A DNA stretch of 64,000 bases from Bradyrhizobium ottawaense (GTDB lineage: Bacteria; Pseudomonadota; Alphaproteobacteria; Rhizobiales; Xanthobacteraceae): contig NZ_CP029425.2 in NCBI RefSeq assembly GCF_002278135.3, positions 4,688,001 through 4,752,000 on the forward strand. The letters are read 5' to 3'. Each line of letters begins with the position of its first letter. Within the stretch, counting starts at the first letter, position 1. Shown piece by piece: positions 41,190 through 49,896 of this stretch. The position numbers were made by a program, and so were the translations under genes. The notes beneath the pieces were generated by a model. The model was given only the letters and a program-made list of their open reading frames with translations, searched no databases and was not told the DNA's origin.

Positions 41190-41876
41190 TTGGAAACCGC
41201 GCTTTACCTGCCCGTCAAACGCTTCCTCGAAGAGCTCGGCTTCACCGTAAAGGGCGAGATCGGCGGCTGCGATCTCGTGGGCCTCAGCGCCGGCGATCCG
41301 CCCGTGGTGGTGATCGGCGAGCTCAAGCTCGCCTTCAATCTCGAGCTGATCCTCCAGGCGGTCGACCGCGCGCCGGCCGGCGACGAGGTCTGGATTGCGG
41401 CAAAGATGTCGATCCGGGGCAAGGGGCGTGAAAGCGATGCGCGCTATCGCAATCTCTGCCGCCGCCTCGGCTTCGGCATGCTCGGCGTGACCGATCGCGG
41501 CCAGGTCGAGGTGCTGGTGAAGCCGCCGACCGCGGCGCCCCGCCGCGAGCCGAAGGTACGGTCGCGTCTCGTCGCGGAGCACCAACGCCGCCAGGGCGAT
41601 CCCGTGCTCGGCGGCAGCACCCGCGCACCGATCATGACGGCCTATCGGCAGCAGGCTCTGGCCTGCGCCTCGGCGCTCGCCGACGGGCCGCGGCCCGTGC
41701 GCGAATTGCGCGAGCGCTGCCCTGACGCCGGCAAGATCTTGCTTAACAATGTGTATGGCTGGTTCGAACGGGCCGACCGGGGAATCTACGGGCTCACCGA
41801 GGCCGGGCATGCCGCCCTGAAGCGCTGGCCGCAACAACGGATTGAGGTCGATGCCGGTGTCGCATCACCGCCCTGA
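41190..41876 (+). CDS. DUF2161 family PD-(D/E)XK nuclease-like protein
   Basis: The product has 228 residues. It starts with TTG (METALYLPVKRFLEELGF) and has the restriction-type core GEIGGCDLVGL, followed by PPVVVIGELKLAFN, where Asp, Glu and Lys form the PD-(D/E)xK catalytic triad. The C-terminal half (CASALADGPRPVRELRERCP and YGWFERADRGIYGLT) looks like a winged-helix DNA-binding part. The cellular role is unknown. It follows the toxin-antitoxin pair on the same strand. Confidence 0.85.
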   Translation: METALYLPVKRFLEELGFTVKGEIGGCDLVGLSAGDPPVVVIGELKLAFNLELILQAVDRAPAGDEVWIAAKMSIRGKGRESDARYRNLCRRLGFGMLGVTDRGQVEVLVKPPTAAPRREPKVRSRLVAEHQRRQGDPVLGGSTRAPIMTAYRQQALACASALADGPRPVRELRERCPDAGKILLNNVYGWFERADRGIYGLTEAGHAALKRWPQQRIEVDAGVASPP

Positions 41877-41971
41877 CACCCGACCGGTGCATAGCTGAGA
41901 TGCCACACTAATTTCATATTGCAATGCAACATTTGCGGCACTAGGTATCCCGGCATCAAAACGAGGCCGTT

Positions 41972-42277
41972 ATGAGCGCAGACTGGAATACCAAATATGG
42001 CACGCGGCGCGTCCGCCATGATCCGCCCACCCTGGATGAGGCGATCTTCGCCGCCGTCGGCATCACCGACGACCATGAGCAGCAGGCCGAGATCGCCGCA
42101 GCTCTGATGGGGATGCCGCTTGATGTCGTGCAGGCCGAGGTCAAGAAGCAGGCGCGCACCAACAGCCGCATCACCGCCACGCGCGTGATCGCCGGCGAAC
42201 AGGGCGCGCAGCGGTCGGTCGTGGTCGAACGCCGCGTCGTCCGCCGCTTCAGCGCCGCCACACGCACTGGCACCTAA
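41972..42277 (+). CDS. Conserved-looking cytoplasmic protein, unknown function
   Basis: The product has 101 residues: MSADWNTKYGTRRVRHDPPT, then LDEAIFAAVGITDDHEQQAE, AAALMGMPLDVVQAEVKKQA and a basic C-terminus with RSVVVERRVVRRF. No signal or membrane segment. The start has GAGG upstream, and the gene is followed by a strong terminator. No family is recognised. Confidence 0.8.
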   Translation: MSADWNTKYGTRRVRHDPPTLDEAIFAAVGITDDHEQQAEIAAALMGMPLDVVQAEVKKQARTNSRITATRVIAGEQGAQRSVVVERRVVRRFSAATRTGT

Positions 42278-42305
42278 AGGGCTTCATACCCCTGCTCCCA
42301 ATGCG

Positions 42306-42336
42306 AAAGCGGACCGGTTTTGCCGGTCCGCTTTTT
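42306..42336 (+). terminator. Rho-independent terminator
   Basis: AAAGCGGACCGG, loop TTTTG, CCGGTCCGCTTTTT: a perfect 12-bp stem followed by T-run, 29 nt after the stop of the 101-residue gene. It could also act for the convergent GNAT gene that ends at 42359. Confidence 0.9.
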
Positions 42337-42358
42337 GATTCCCGACAGTTTCCTGAAC

Positions 42359-42985
42359 TCAGGCGGCGCGATGGCCGTACATGCTGGAGATGATCTTCCA
42401 GCAGGTCGAGTTGAAGCTGAGCAAAGCGCGGCCGGCCCTGAACGGCGAGGCCGCGAGATCGGCGAGTTCGGCCTCAGGCGTCTTGGCGAGGTCGATAGTG
42501 CCAGTCGATTCGCCGTGGCGGAAAGCCAGATGCGCGCCGAACTTCCTGGCGAGCGCCCGCATGGCGTGATTCTCGGCGCCCGTGGTGATGCGCAGGCTCT
42601 TGTAGCCTTTCCAGCGCGCTTCAGCGATCAGGCGGCTGAACAAGACCGTGCCGACGCCCTGGCGGCGCGCGGTGGCTTCCACGCTGAAGGCGACTTCAGG
42701 CAGCGAACCATCTTCCGGCGGATGCAGCTCGGCAGCACCACGGACCACGCCGTCGACGATATAGGCGACGATCACGGTGCCGTCCTCGGCGCAGCGGGCG
42801 GCGTAACGCTCGATGAATGAGTCGTCGAGAAAGCCGTTAAAGCGGTCGTGCCGGCTTCCGGCATCGAGCCGCAGCAGATGATCGCGCAGGAGCGGCAATT
42901 CTTCCTGCTGGCTCAAGGTCCGCACATAGCCTGGAACGTGGGTTGTGCGGGTGGTGGCCTCAAGGGCCAAATCTTCGAGTGACAA
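42359..42985 (-). CDS. GNAT family N-acetyltransferase
   Basis: The product has 208 residues. The acetyl-CoA loop is SVEATARRQGVGTVLFSRLI (RxxGxG/A), preceded by LPEVAF. The start was set at TTG 42985, which has AGGAG 7 nt upstream; no ATG fits in the right place, and the upstream frame lacks plausible sequence. A motif TTGTGCATCGCAGCA lies in its upstream region. The substrate is unknown. Confidence 0.85.
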   Translation of the reverse strand: MSLEDLALEATTRTTHVPGYVRTLSQQEELPLLRDHLLRLDAGSRHDRFNGFLDDSFIERYAARCAEDGTVIVAYIVDGVVRGAAELHPPEDGSLPEVAFSVEATARRQGVGTVLFSRLIAEARWKGYKSLRITTGAENHAMRALARKFGAHLAFRHGESTGTIDLAKTPEAELADLAASPFRAGRALLSFNSTCWKIISSMYGHRAA

Positions 42986-43042
42986 GTCAAAACTCCTCTT
43001 GGTGTCCCTCGAGGAGGCGTTCGAATCCCTAGGTCCCCTATA

Positions 43043-43057
43043 TTGTGCATCGCAGCA
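43043..43057. promoter_or_regulatory. Possible PhaR-type operator upstream of the GNAT gene
   Basis: TTGTGCATCGCAGCA (on the minus strand TGCTGCGATGCACAA) lies 58 nt upstream of the GNAT start. TGC/GCA motifs of this kind are bound by PhaR, the polyhydroxybutyrate-responsive repressor, at phasin promoters in related bacteria. This is weak evidence and only a motif resemblance. Confidence 0.35.
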
Positions 43058-43137
43058 TCTTTTACAAGACGAGGACCTGCCCAACTTAGAGGCACGGGAG
43101 ACGACCAATTCGTTAATAAAATCAACGCCCCGTAGTC

Positions 43138-43536
43138 TTACAGGACCAGCTGGGTCTGGGTGACAATGGCGACTAGCTTGCCGTCCTCGGTCTCCAGCCG
43201 GGTGGTCCAAACCTGGGTCCGCCGGCCCCGATGGACCGGGGTCGCGGTGGCGATGACCGTGGTTCCCTCCTTGGCCCCGCCGATGAAATTGGTCTTGCTC
43301 TCCAGCGTGGTCGTGCCCTTGGCGTCCTCAGGCAGGTTGATCACGGTCGCGGCCGCACCGACGGAATCGGCCAGCGCCATCACAGCGCCGCCATGGATGG
43401 TGTGATGAAGCGTGCAGAGATCGGGCCGGACCATCATCCGCGCCACCACGCGGTCCATCCCGGCCTCGACGAACTCGACGCCCTTGAGCTCGGCAAACGG
43501 CATCTTCATCGCTTTAAGTTTCTCGAGCGGCGTCAT
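43138..43536 (-). CDS. PaaI family thioesterase (hot-dog fold)
   Basis: The product has 132 residues. The active-site segment HHTIHGGAVMALADSVGAAA (HxxxGG with Asp) is the PaaI/YdiI-like thioesterase signature. It starts at ATG 43536, with GGGAGGACTTTTG upstream; the longer ATG at 43551 was rejected. It would hydrolyse acyl-CoA thioesters, the exact acyl group unknown. It is co-directional with the GNAT gene, 152 nt upstream of it. Confidence 0.92.
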   Translation of the reverse strand: MTPLEKLKAMKMPFAELKGVEFVEAGMDRVVARMMVRPDLCTLHHTIHGGAVMALADSVGAAATVINLPEDAKGTTTLESKTNFIGGAKEGTTVIATATPVHRGRRTQVWTTRLETEDGKLVAIVTQTQLVL

Positions 43537-43653
43537 CAAAAGTCCTCCCAATTGATTGTTGTCCCAACGTGAATTGCTTCGGGCGGCAAAGCAATGACGT
43601 CAGAGGTCATGGGCCGCCGTGACATCGCCCGGCATTTGCGCATATGGAACGCC

Positions 43654-44442
43654 ATGCGCCACTTCCCGCCCCGCCGCATCGTCTGCCTGACCGAAGAGAC
43701 CGTCGAAACGCTGTACCTGCTCGGCGAGCAGGATCGCATCGTCGGCGTGTCCGGCTACGCGGTTCGTCCGTCGCAGGTGCGGCGCGAGAAGCCGCGGGTG
43801 TCGGCGTTCGTGTCCGCGGACATTCCAAAGATCCTGGCGCTGGAACCGGACCTTGTGCTGGCCTTCTCCGATCTCCAGGCCGGCATCGTCGCCGATCTCG
43901 TCCGCGCAGGCATCGACGTCCACGTCTTCAACCAGCGCGACGTCGCCGGGATTTTGGCGATGATCCGCACGCTCGGTGCGCTGGTCGGCGCGGCGGAACG
44001 CGCGGAGGAACTCGCGCAAGGCCTTGAGCGGCGCCTTGCCACGATCGCCGCGACACCCCGCCCCTCGCCGCGACCGAGAGTTTATTTCGAGGAATGGGAC
44101 GATCCGTTGATCTCGGGCATCGGTTGGGTGTCGGAGTTGATCGAGATCGCGGGCGGAACGGACATCTTTCCGGAGCTGAGACATCAGCAGGCCGCGAAGG
44201 ATCGCATCGTTGCGGCGGAGGCGGTTCGCGAGGCAGCGCCCGAAATCATCCTCGCCTCCTGGTGCGGCAAGAAGGTCGTCTCTGCCCGCATCCGCGCGCG
44301 CGAGGGCTGGAGTGATATCCCCGCCGTGCGCGACGATCGTATCGTCGAGATCAGGTCGCCGATCATTCTGCAACCAGGACCGGCGGCGCTGACGGACGGG
44401 CTGGATGCGATCGTGACGGCGTTGTGGGATAAGCGCCGATAG
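43654..44442 (+). CDS. Cobalamin-binding (BtuF-like) protein without export signal
   Basis: The product has 262 residues. The BtuF-like pattern is FPPRRIVCLTEETVETLYLL, then GVSGYAVRPSQVRREKPRVS, IPKILALEPDLVLAFSDLQA and a C-terminal lobe including GPAALTDGLDAIV. No signal peptide is seen at either possible start (43594 or 43654), so it may stay in the cytoplasm. Neither a BtuC/BtuD pair nor a corrinoid gene is nearby. The ligand is inferred from the fold only. Confidence 0.8.
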   Translation: MRHFPPRRIVCLTEETVETLYLLGEQDRIVGVSGYAVRPSQVRREKPRVSAFVSADIPKILALEPDLVLAFSDLQAGIVADLVRAGIDVHVFNQRDVAGILAMIRTLGALVGAAERAEELAQGLERRLATIAATPRPSPRPRVYFEEWDDPLISGIGWVSELIEIAGGTDIFPELRHQQAAKDRIVAAEAVREAAPEIILASWCGKKVVSARIRAREGWSDIPAVRDDRIVEIRSPIILQPGPAALTDGLDAIVTALWDKRR

Positions 44443-44457
44443 CGCGGCCGCCGACGC

Positions 44458-44598
44458 TCTCGTGTCCCGGACGCGCTGCAACGCCCCAGCGTTGCTCCGC
44501 AGAGCCGGGACCCATCTCGCGACGGAGCACGGTGCGGCGTGGGCCCAGGCTCTGCAGCGCATCACGCCGCAAGTGCGGCGCGCCGCGTCCGGGGCACG
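44458..44598. repeat. Dispersed inverted repeat, family A, copy 2
   Basis: The element starts TCTCGTGTCCCGGACGCGCT and ends GCGTCCGGGGCACG, 141 bp, with the same inner motifs as the copy at 3585. It separates the corrinoid-binding-like gene from the end of kynU. Confidence 0.8.
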
Positions 44599-44605
44599 GC
44601 TTCCC

Positions 44606-45808
44606 TCACGTCACCGCATTCACCAACTGATATTCCGGCCGCCGCCAGACCTCGCCCGCGATCACCTCCTCGATGATCTCGGCCGCCTTCAGCACCTCGG
44701 TCTCACCAATATACAGCGGCGTAATCCCGAACCTCATGATGTCAGGCGCGCGGAAATCGCCGATGACGCCGCGGGCGATCAGCGCCTGCATGGCGGCGTA
44801 ACCGCCGTCGAAGGCGAAGGAGACTTGGGAGCCGCGGTGCTCATGCGCGCGCGGGGTCACCAGCTTCAGAGACCGGCAGCGGCGCGCGACTTCGGCGATC
44901 AGCAAGTCACCGAGCGCCAGCGAGCGCGCACGGACCTCTGCCATATCGACACGGTCCCAGATGTCGAGCGAGGCCTCCAGCGCCGCCATTGCCAGCACCG
45001 GGGGTGTGCCGACGCGCATGCGTTCGACGCCACCTGCGGCCGCATAGCCAAGCTCGAATGCGAACGGCTTTGCATGCCCCATCCATCCCGACAGAGCGGC
45101 GCGCGCGCTGTCGGCGTGGCGTGGCGCGACATAGAGGAAGGCCGGCGCGCCGGGGCCGGCGTTGAGATATTTGTAGGTGCACCCCGCCGCGAAATCGGCG
45201 CCGCTCCCGGCGAGATCGACCGGCAGCGCGCCGGCGGAATGCGCGAGATCCCAGACCGTGACGATGCCGAGCGCATGCGCCTTTGCCGTGAGCTTCGCCA
45301 TGTCGTGGCGGCGACCGGTGCGATAGTCGATCTCGGTGACGTAGAGCACCGCGACCTCCTCCGACAACGCAGCCTCGATCTCCTCCGGCGCCACCAGACG
45401 CAATTGATGGCCACGCCCGAGCGTCGCGATCAGGCCTTCGGCCATGTAGAGGTCGGTCGGGAAATTGCCGGTGTCCGACAGCACGATCTTGCGCGACGCG
45501 TTCATGTCGAGCGCAGCGGCCAGCGCCTGGTAGACCTTGAGCGACAGCGTGTCTCCGACCATCACCGAGCCGGCTTCCGCGCCGATCAGCCGCGCGATGC
45601 GATCGCCGACATGGCGCGGCTGGGCATACCAGCCTGCACTGTTCCAGGCGCGGATCAGCTCATTGCCCCACTCGGTCGTGATGACGCGGTTGACGCGCTC
45701 GGCCACCCCCAGCGGCAGCGCGCCGAGCGAGTTGCCGTCGAGATAGATCACGCCTTCAGGCAGATGGAACAGCGCTTTGGTGTCGTCATAGACGCGATAT
45801 CTGGTCAT
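44606..45808 (-). CDS. kynU: Kynureninase
   Basis: The product has 400 residues. It is a PLP enzyme that cleaves kynurenine to anthranilate and alanine. Family landmarks are VIYLDGNSLGALPLGVAERV, DTGNFPTDLYMAEGLIATLG, VWDLAHSAGALPVDLAGSGA and the PLP-Lys segment GCTYKYLNAGPGAPAFLYV. It is the last gene of a kynB-kynA-kynU operon on the minus strand, starting 19 nt after kynA. The ATG at 45808 gives the normal N-terminus. Confidence 0.97.
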   Translation of the reverse strand: MTRYRVYDDTKALFHLPEGVIYLDGNSLGALPLGVAERVNRVITTEWGNELIRAWNSAGWYAQPRHVGDRIARLIGAEAGSVMVGDTLSLKVYQALAAALDMNASRKIVLSDTGNFPTDLYMAEGLIATLGRGHQLRLVAPEEIEAALSEEVAVLYVTEIDYRTGRRHDMAKLTAKAHALGIVTVWDLAHSAGALPVDLAGSGADFAAGCTYKYLNAGPGAPAFLYVAPRHADSARAALSGWMGHAKPFAFELGYAAAGGVERMRVGTPPVLAMAALEASLDIWDRVDMAEVRARSLALGDLLIAEVARRCRSLKLVTPRAHEHRGSQVSFAFDGGYAAMQALIARGVIGDFRAPDIMRFGITPLYIGETEVLKAAEIIEEVIAGEVWRRPEYQLVNAVT

Positions 45809-45827
45809 GGATATTTCTTGGGCATTT

Positions 45828-46667
45828 CTACAGAATGGTGCGGACGCGCCAGAGTTCGGGGAATAGCTCGACCTCCAGCATGCGCTTGAGATAGCTGACG
45901 CCACCAGTGCCGCCGGTGCCGCGCTTGAAGCCGATGACGCGCTCGACCGTCGTCACGTGGTTGAAGCGCCAGCGACGGAAGTAATCCTCGAAATCCACCA
46001 GCTTTTCGGCGAGCTCGTAGAGCATCCAATGCGTCTCCGGCGCCTCGTAGACGACGCGCCAGGCCTGCAGCACGCCTTCGTTGAAGCTGTGGGTCTCGCG
46101 GACGTCGCGCGCGAGCACCGCCGCCGGCATCTTCAGCCCGTTGCGGTCGGCGAGCCTGAGCACCTCGTCGTAGAGGCTGGGCGTCGAAAGTTCAGCTTCG
46201 AGCAGCCTCGTCGTCTCCACATCGTGCGTGTGCGGCTTGAGCATGGCGTGGTTGCGGTTGCCGAGCAGGAATTCGATCAGCCGGTATTGCCGCGACTGGA
46301 AACCGGAGGACTGTCCGAGCTGCGAGCGGAAGCGCGTGTATTCGCTCGGCGTCATCGTGCGCAGAACGTCCCAGGCGTTGTTGAGCTGCTCGAAGATCCG
46401 CGACATCCGCGCCAGCATCTTCATGGCGGGCTGCACCTCGTCCCCGGCGATGGCACGGCGTGCGGCACTGAGTTCGTGGATGGCGAGGCGCATCCACAGC
46501 TCCGTGGTCTGATGCTGGATGATGAACAGCATCTCGTCATGCGCTTCCGACAACGGATGCTGCGCGCCCAGGATCGCATCCAGCGCGAGGTAGTCGCCGT
46601 AGGACATCCGCCGGGCGAAATCGGTCTCGGCGCCTTCTCTCGTGGGATCGTAATCGTTGGACGTCAT
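45828..46667 (-). CDS. kynA: Tryptophan 2,3-dioxygenase
   Basis: The product has 279 residues. It is a heme enzyme that opens the indole ring of tryptophan to N-formylkynurenine. Landmarks are [60 protein letters not shown] and [20 protein letters not shown], where the second-last His is the heme ligand. It is the middle gene of the operon, 36 nt after kynB. Confidence 0.97.
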   Translation of the reverse strand: MTSNDYDPTREGAETDFARRMSYGDYLALDAILGAQHPLSEAHDEMLFIIQHQTTELWMRLAIHELSAARRAIAGDEVQPAMKMLARMSRIFEQLNNAWDVLRTMTPSEYTRFRSQLGQSSGFQSRQYRLIEFLLGNRNHAMLKPHTHDVETTRLLEAELSTPSLYDEVLRLADRNGLKMPAAVLARDVRETHSFNEGVLQAWRVVYEAPETHWMLYELAEKLVDFEDYFRRWRFNHVTTVERVIGFKRGTGGTGGVSYLKRMLEVELFPELWRVRTIL

Positions 46668-46703
46668 GGGCAGGCCCTTTCGATCGATCTTCCCCGGCTT
46701 GGC

Positions 46704-47513
46704 TCAGTCGAGGCCGATCAGGCGCGCGGTGATCGGCGATGACGGATCCTTCAGTCCGTCGATCACGGTAAAATGGTTCAGCCCGGGATCGACGACGAGG
46801 CGTGTCGGCACGTCGAAGCCGGTCCAGAGATTGGCCATCAGGTCGGACTGACGAATGAATTCCGGCCGCTCGCTGCCGCCGACCCAGGCGGTGACGGGCG
46901 AATGCCCGCGCGGCAGATGCAGCGCCGCGCTTTCGAGCGTCGCCTCCTCCATGGTCATGCCGAGCGTCTCGTTCATCTTCGTCTTGAGCAGCGGACGCAG
47001 ATCATGCAGGCCGCTGATCGAAAGCGCGCCGGCGATACGGTTGTAGACGGCGGGCTCCAGCCGGCTGTCATCGCACAGCATGCGGGTGACGAGATGGCCG
47101 CCAGCGGAGTGGCCGGCGAGCCGGATCGGCCCGGAGACGAGCGAAGCCGCCTTGGCGATCGCCGCGGCGATCTCGGCGGTGATGTCGGAGATGCGTGCGG
47201 CCGGCGTCAGCGTGTAGCTCGGCAACGCCACCGTCCAGCCATGCTGGCGCGCGCCTTCGGCCAGATCAGTCCAGGTCGATTTGTCGAAGCGCATCCAGTA
47301 GCCGCCGTGGACGAAGACGACGAGGCCCTTGCTGTCGCCGTCGGGCAGGATCAGGTCGAGGCGCTGACGCTCGCCGGCGCCATAGGCGATGTCGGCGCGA
47401 AAATCCTTCAGCCCGGCGCGGTAGGCGGCCGCCCGCTCGGCCCATTGTCCAGGCATCTTGTCCGAGCCGGGGATGTGGGCCGAGTTGGCGTAAGCATCAT
47501 CCCAATCGCGCAT
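46704..47513 (-). CDS. kynB: Arylformamidase-type alpha/beta hydrolase (KynB role)
   Basis: The product has 269 residues. It is an alpha/beta hydrolase with HGGYWMRFDKSTW, nucleophile elbow GHSAGGHLVTRML, and a final His in GLNHFTVIDGL. The context (first gene of an operon with kynA and kynU) indicates it releases formate from N-formylkynurenine. The metal-dependent cyclase-type KynB of other bacteria has a different fold, so this is a non-homologous substitute. The start was set at ATG 47513, with GGGAG upstream. Confidence 0.85.
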   Translation of the reverse strand: MRDWDDAYANSAHIPGSDKMPGQWAERAAAYRAGLKDFRADIAYGAGERQRLDLILPDGDSKGLVVFVHGGYWMRFDKSTWTDLAEGARQHGWTVALPSYTLTPAARISDITAEIAAAIAKAASLVSGPIRLAGHSAGGHLVTRMLCDDSRLEPAVYNRIAGALSISGLHDLRPLLKTKMNETLGMTMEEATLESAALHLPRGHSPVTAWVGGSERPEFIRQSDLMANLWTGFDVPTRLVVDPGLNHFTVIDGLKDPSSPITARLIGLD

Positions 47514-47587
47514 TGTCACTCCCACGGACTCGTCCAGCAAACCGGACGCCAGTCTGCCACCGGGACGCCCAGCATCCTAGTCTTTCT

Positions 47588-47599
47588 TTTAAGCTTAAA
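47588..47599. promoter_or_regulatory. Palindrome in the kyn operon promoter region
   Basis: TTTAAGCTTAAA, a perfect 12-bp AT-rich palindrome, lies 75 nt upstream of kynB in an otherwise GC-rich gap. Such sites are typical of MarR-type operators; no regulator gene is adjacent. Confidence 0.5.
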
Positions 47600-47630
47600 G
47601 CATCTAGCAGATCGAGCGACGATTGGTTGG

Positions 47631-47757
47631 GCACGTTCCCCGGGCACAGCGCAGCGTGCAACGATGCGCTGCTGAACCGGGGTCCAGCGCCTCTGCCGCA
47701 ACATGGGTCCCGGCTCGGCGGCGCACCGCTTCGCGCTGCCCCGCGTCCGGGACACCA
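47631..47757. repeat. Dispersed inverted repeat, family A, copy 3 (degenerate)
   Basis: Blocks CCCCGGGCAC, AACCGGGGTCC, ATGGGTCCCGGCTCGGCGGC and CGCGTCCGGGACACCAG show the family A layout with more changes, including loss of a clear left end. It lies between the kyn promoter and the M20 peptidase gene's end. Confidence 0.6.
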
Positions 47758-47762
47758 GACCT

Positions 47763-49040
47763 TTACGCCTTCTCCACCCCGCACCATTCCGCGATGAACA
47801 GCGCCATCGCCTTGGTCGTCTTCCTCAGCGACTCCAGCTCAACATATTCGTTGAAGCCGTGCATCTCGCCGCCGCTGGCGCCGAAGCAGAGACTCGGGAT
47901 GCCGTGGTTGAGGCCGTAGAAGCGGGTGTCGGTGAGCGCGGTGAAGACGAGATCCTCCGGCACGCCGCCATAGACCTTGTCGAACGCATTGCCGAACGCG
48001 GCTTCCGGTGCCGCCGCGTCGGTCAGCTCATAGCCCTCCGACAGGAAGCCGGACCATTCAATCTCCGGCGGATTGTTGGCGAGGAAGCGGTGGTTGCGCG
48101 CGGCAGCGGCGACGCAGGCCGTGATCTCCTTCTGGTGATCGGCAATCGACCAGCCCGGCAACACCGCGATCCGGCAATCGACATCGCACCAGGCCGGCAC
48201 GCTGGAGGCCCAATCACCGCCCTTGATGATGCCGGGGTTGAAGTTGATGGGATGGTTCAGTGTCTTGAAGTGCCTGTCAGCCTTGGCGCGCTCGTTCCAT
48301 TCGATCTCGAGCTTTTGCAGCGCCTGGATCAAATGATAGGCGGCCATGATCGCGTTCGCGCCGGAGCCGGCGAAGGCGACATGGGTCGGGTGCCCCTTCA
48401 CGCGCAGGCGAAACCAGATCACGCCGACCTGCGAGCGCACCATCTTGCCGCCGGTCGGCTCCGGAATGAAGCAGGCGTCCGCGCGATAGCCGCGCTGCAG
48501 CGTCGACAGCGCGCCGACGCCGGTGCTCTCTTCCTCGATAACAGATTGAAAGTGAATTCGTGCCGTCGGCTTGAAGCCCGCGGCCTTGATCGCATCGAGC
48601 GCATAGAGCGCGCCGATGGTGCCAGACTTCATGTCGCAGGCACCGCGGCCGAACATCTTGCCGTCCTTGATGACGGGCGAGAACGGCGGCGTGTCCCACA
48701 GTTCCAGGGGGCCGGCCGGCACCACGTCGCAGTGGCCCTGCAGGATCAGCGATTTGCCGCCATTCGTTTGCGGACGGTAGGTGCCCACCACCGAACGCGC
48801 CTTGGAGAAATCATGCTCGATCGGACCGAAGCCGCGCAGGTCCTTGAGATCGTCGACATCGATGTGCCAGTCATCGACCTCGTAGTCGCGCTCGCGCAGG
48901 AGGTCGCCGATCATGTCCTGGCACGGCCCCTCCGCCCCGCGGGTCGAAGGGATTGCGACAAAATCGCGTGTGGTGGCGAGTTGGGCCTCGAAGCCGGCAT
49001 CGACGGCGTCAAGGATCCTCTGCTGCGTTTCGGCATTCAT
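47763..49040 (-). CDS. M20 family metallopeptidase (acetylornithine deacetylase/ArgE-like)
   Basis: The product has 425 residues. Metal-site landmarks are LILQGHCDVVPAG (His-Asp), GRGACDMKSG and VIEEESTGVGAL (Glu-Glu) and the final CFGASGGEMHGFNEYV (His). The family includes ArgE, DapE and aminoacylases. The length is typical for the ArgE/DapE-like hydrolases. Its place next to the kyn operon but in its own unit gives no firm clue to the substrate. Confidence 0.92.
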   Translation of the reverse strand: MNAETQQRILDAVDAGFEAQLATTRDFVAIPSTRGAEGPCQDMIGDLLRERDYEVDDWHIDVDDLKDLRGFGPIEHDFSKARSVVGTYRPQTNGGKSLILQGHCDVVPAGPLELWDTPPFSPVIKDGKMFGRGACDMKSGTIGALYALDAIKAAGFKPTARIHFQSVIEEESTGVGALSTLQRGYRADACFIPEPTGGKMVRSQVGVIWFRLRVKGHPTHVAFAGSGANAIMAAYHLIQALQKLEIEWNERAKADRHFKTLNHPINFNPGIIKGGDWASSVPAWCDVDCRIAVLPGWSIADHQKEITACVAAAARNHRFLANNPPEIEWSGFLSEGYELTDAAAPEAAFGNAFDKVYGGVPEDLVFTALTDTRFYGLNHGIPSLCFGASGGEMHGFNEYVELESLRKTTKAMALFIAEWCGVEKA

Positions 49041-49094
49041 CAGGCAACTCCCGGCATTCCAATGGTTCCCAAGGAGCGCGCAAGCTAGCCGATT

Positions 49095-49820
49095 TCAGCC
49101 GTTCGGGTACTCCACAAAATAAGCATCCCGCAATGCATCTTCGAGCAGGCGGCCTTCCGAATAGCCATTCAGCGTCGCAGGCCGGCTGACGCCGTCGAGC
49201 AGGCGCGGGCACGGCTCCGGCGCGCCGAGCACGGTGCGCACCGGGATGCGCTCGGCATAGATCGGCAGCGCATAGTCCTCGTCGTCGTCGGCGACACCCT
49301 TGGCACGGACCTTGGCCGAGGCCTCCTCGATCTCCATCGCAATGAAGGAGGTCGCCTTGATCTCCTGCGTGTTGCTGGTCCGCAGGCTCGCCGTGCGGTC
49401 CGGAAAGAAGCGGTCGACCATCGCGATCACCGCGCGCTCCTTCTCCTCGGGGTCGGTGACGAGATAGGCGGTGCCGAATGCCATCACCGCACGGTAGTCT
49501 GCGGAGTGATTGAAGCCGCAGCGCGCCAGCACGAGGCTGTCGAGATGGGCGACCGTCAGACACACGCGCTCGCCCTTGGTCTGGCTGCGCAGCATCCGGC
49601 TCGCGCTCGAGCCATGCCAGTACAGCTTGGTGCCCTCGCGCCAGAAGAAGGTCGGCGTGCAATAGGGCTGGCCGTCGATCACGTAGGAGACGTGGCAGAG
49701 CATCGAGGAATCCAGGATGCGATGAACCGTGGCGTGGTCGTAGAAGCCGCGGTCGTGCCGGCGCTTCACCTGGTTGCGCACTGAGGTCGGATAGGAATTC
49801 GAAGTCTCGGTCTGGCTCAC
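49095..49820 (-). CDS. Pyridoxamine 5'-phosphate oxidase-fold protein (flavin-binding)
   Basis: The product has 241 residues. It has the split-barrel pattern: VHRILDSSMLCHVSYVIDGQ, PYCTPTFFWREGTKLYWHGS, then VCLTVAHLDSLVLARCGFNH, a set common to the flavin-binding PNPOx-like group (NimA/YjbQ-like forms). The start was set at GTG 49820, with AGGAG upstream. It is divergent from the MocR gene at 49897, and is probably its target. Confidence 0.88.
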   Translation of the reverse strand: MSQTETSNSYPTSVRNQVKRRHDRGFYDHATVHRILDSSMLCHVSYVIDGQPYCTPTFFWREGTKLYWHGSSASRMLRSQTKGERVCLTVAHLDSLVLARCGFNHSADYRAVMAFGTAYLVTDPEEKERAVIAMVDRFFPDRTASLRTSNTQEIKATSFIAMEIEEASAKVRAKGVADDDEDYALPIYAERIPVRTVLGAPEPCPRLLDGVSRPATLNGYSEGRLLEDALRDAYFVEYPNG

Positions 49821-49896
49821 GGCCGCTCCTGCTCGGATAGGAAGAAATCTGGAAGCAGTTGTAGCGGCGCATTTGGTCTGCGATAGTTCCAATTCC

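Noticed and set aside
43018..43040. TTCGAATCCCTAGGTCCCC looked like a tRNA T-arm and 3' end
   Set aside because: No matching T-stem, anticodon arm or acceptor stem could be folded around it.
47703..49088. Plus-strand open frame opposite the M20 peptidase
   Set aside because: Antisense to a gene with all metal-site motifs; no independent support.
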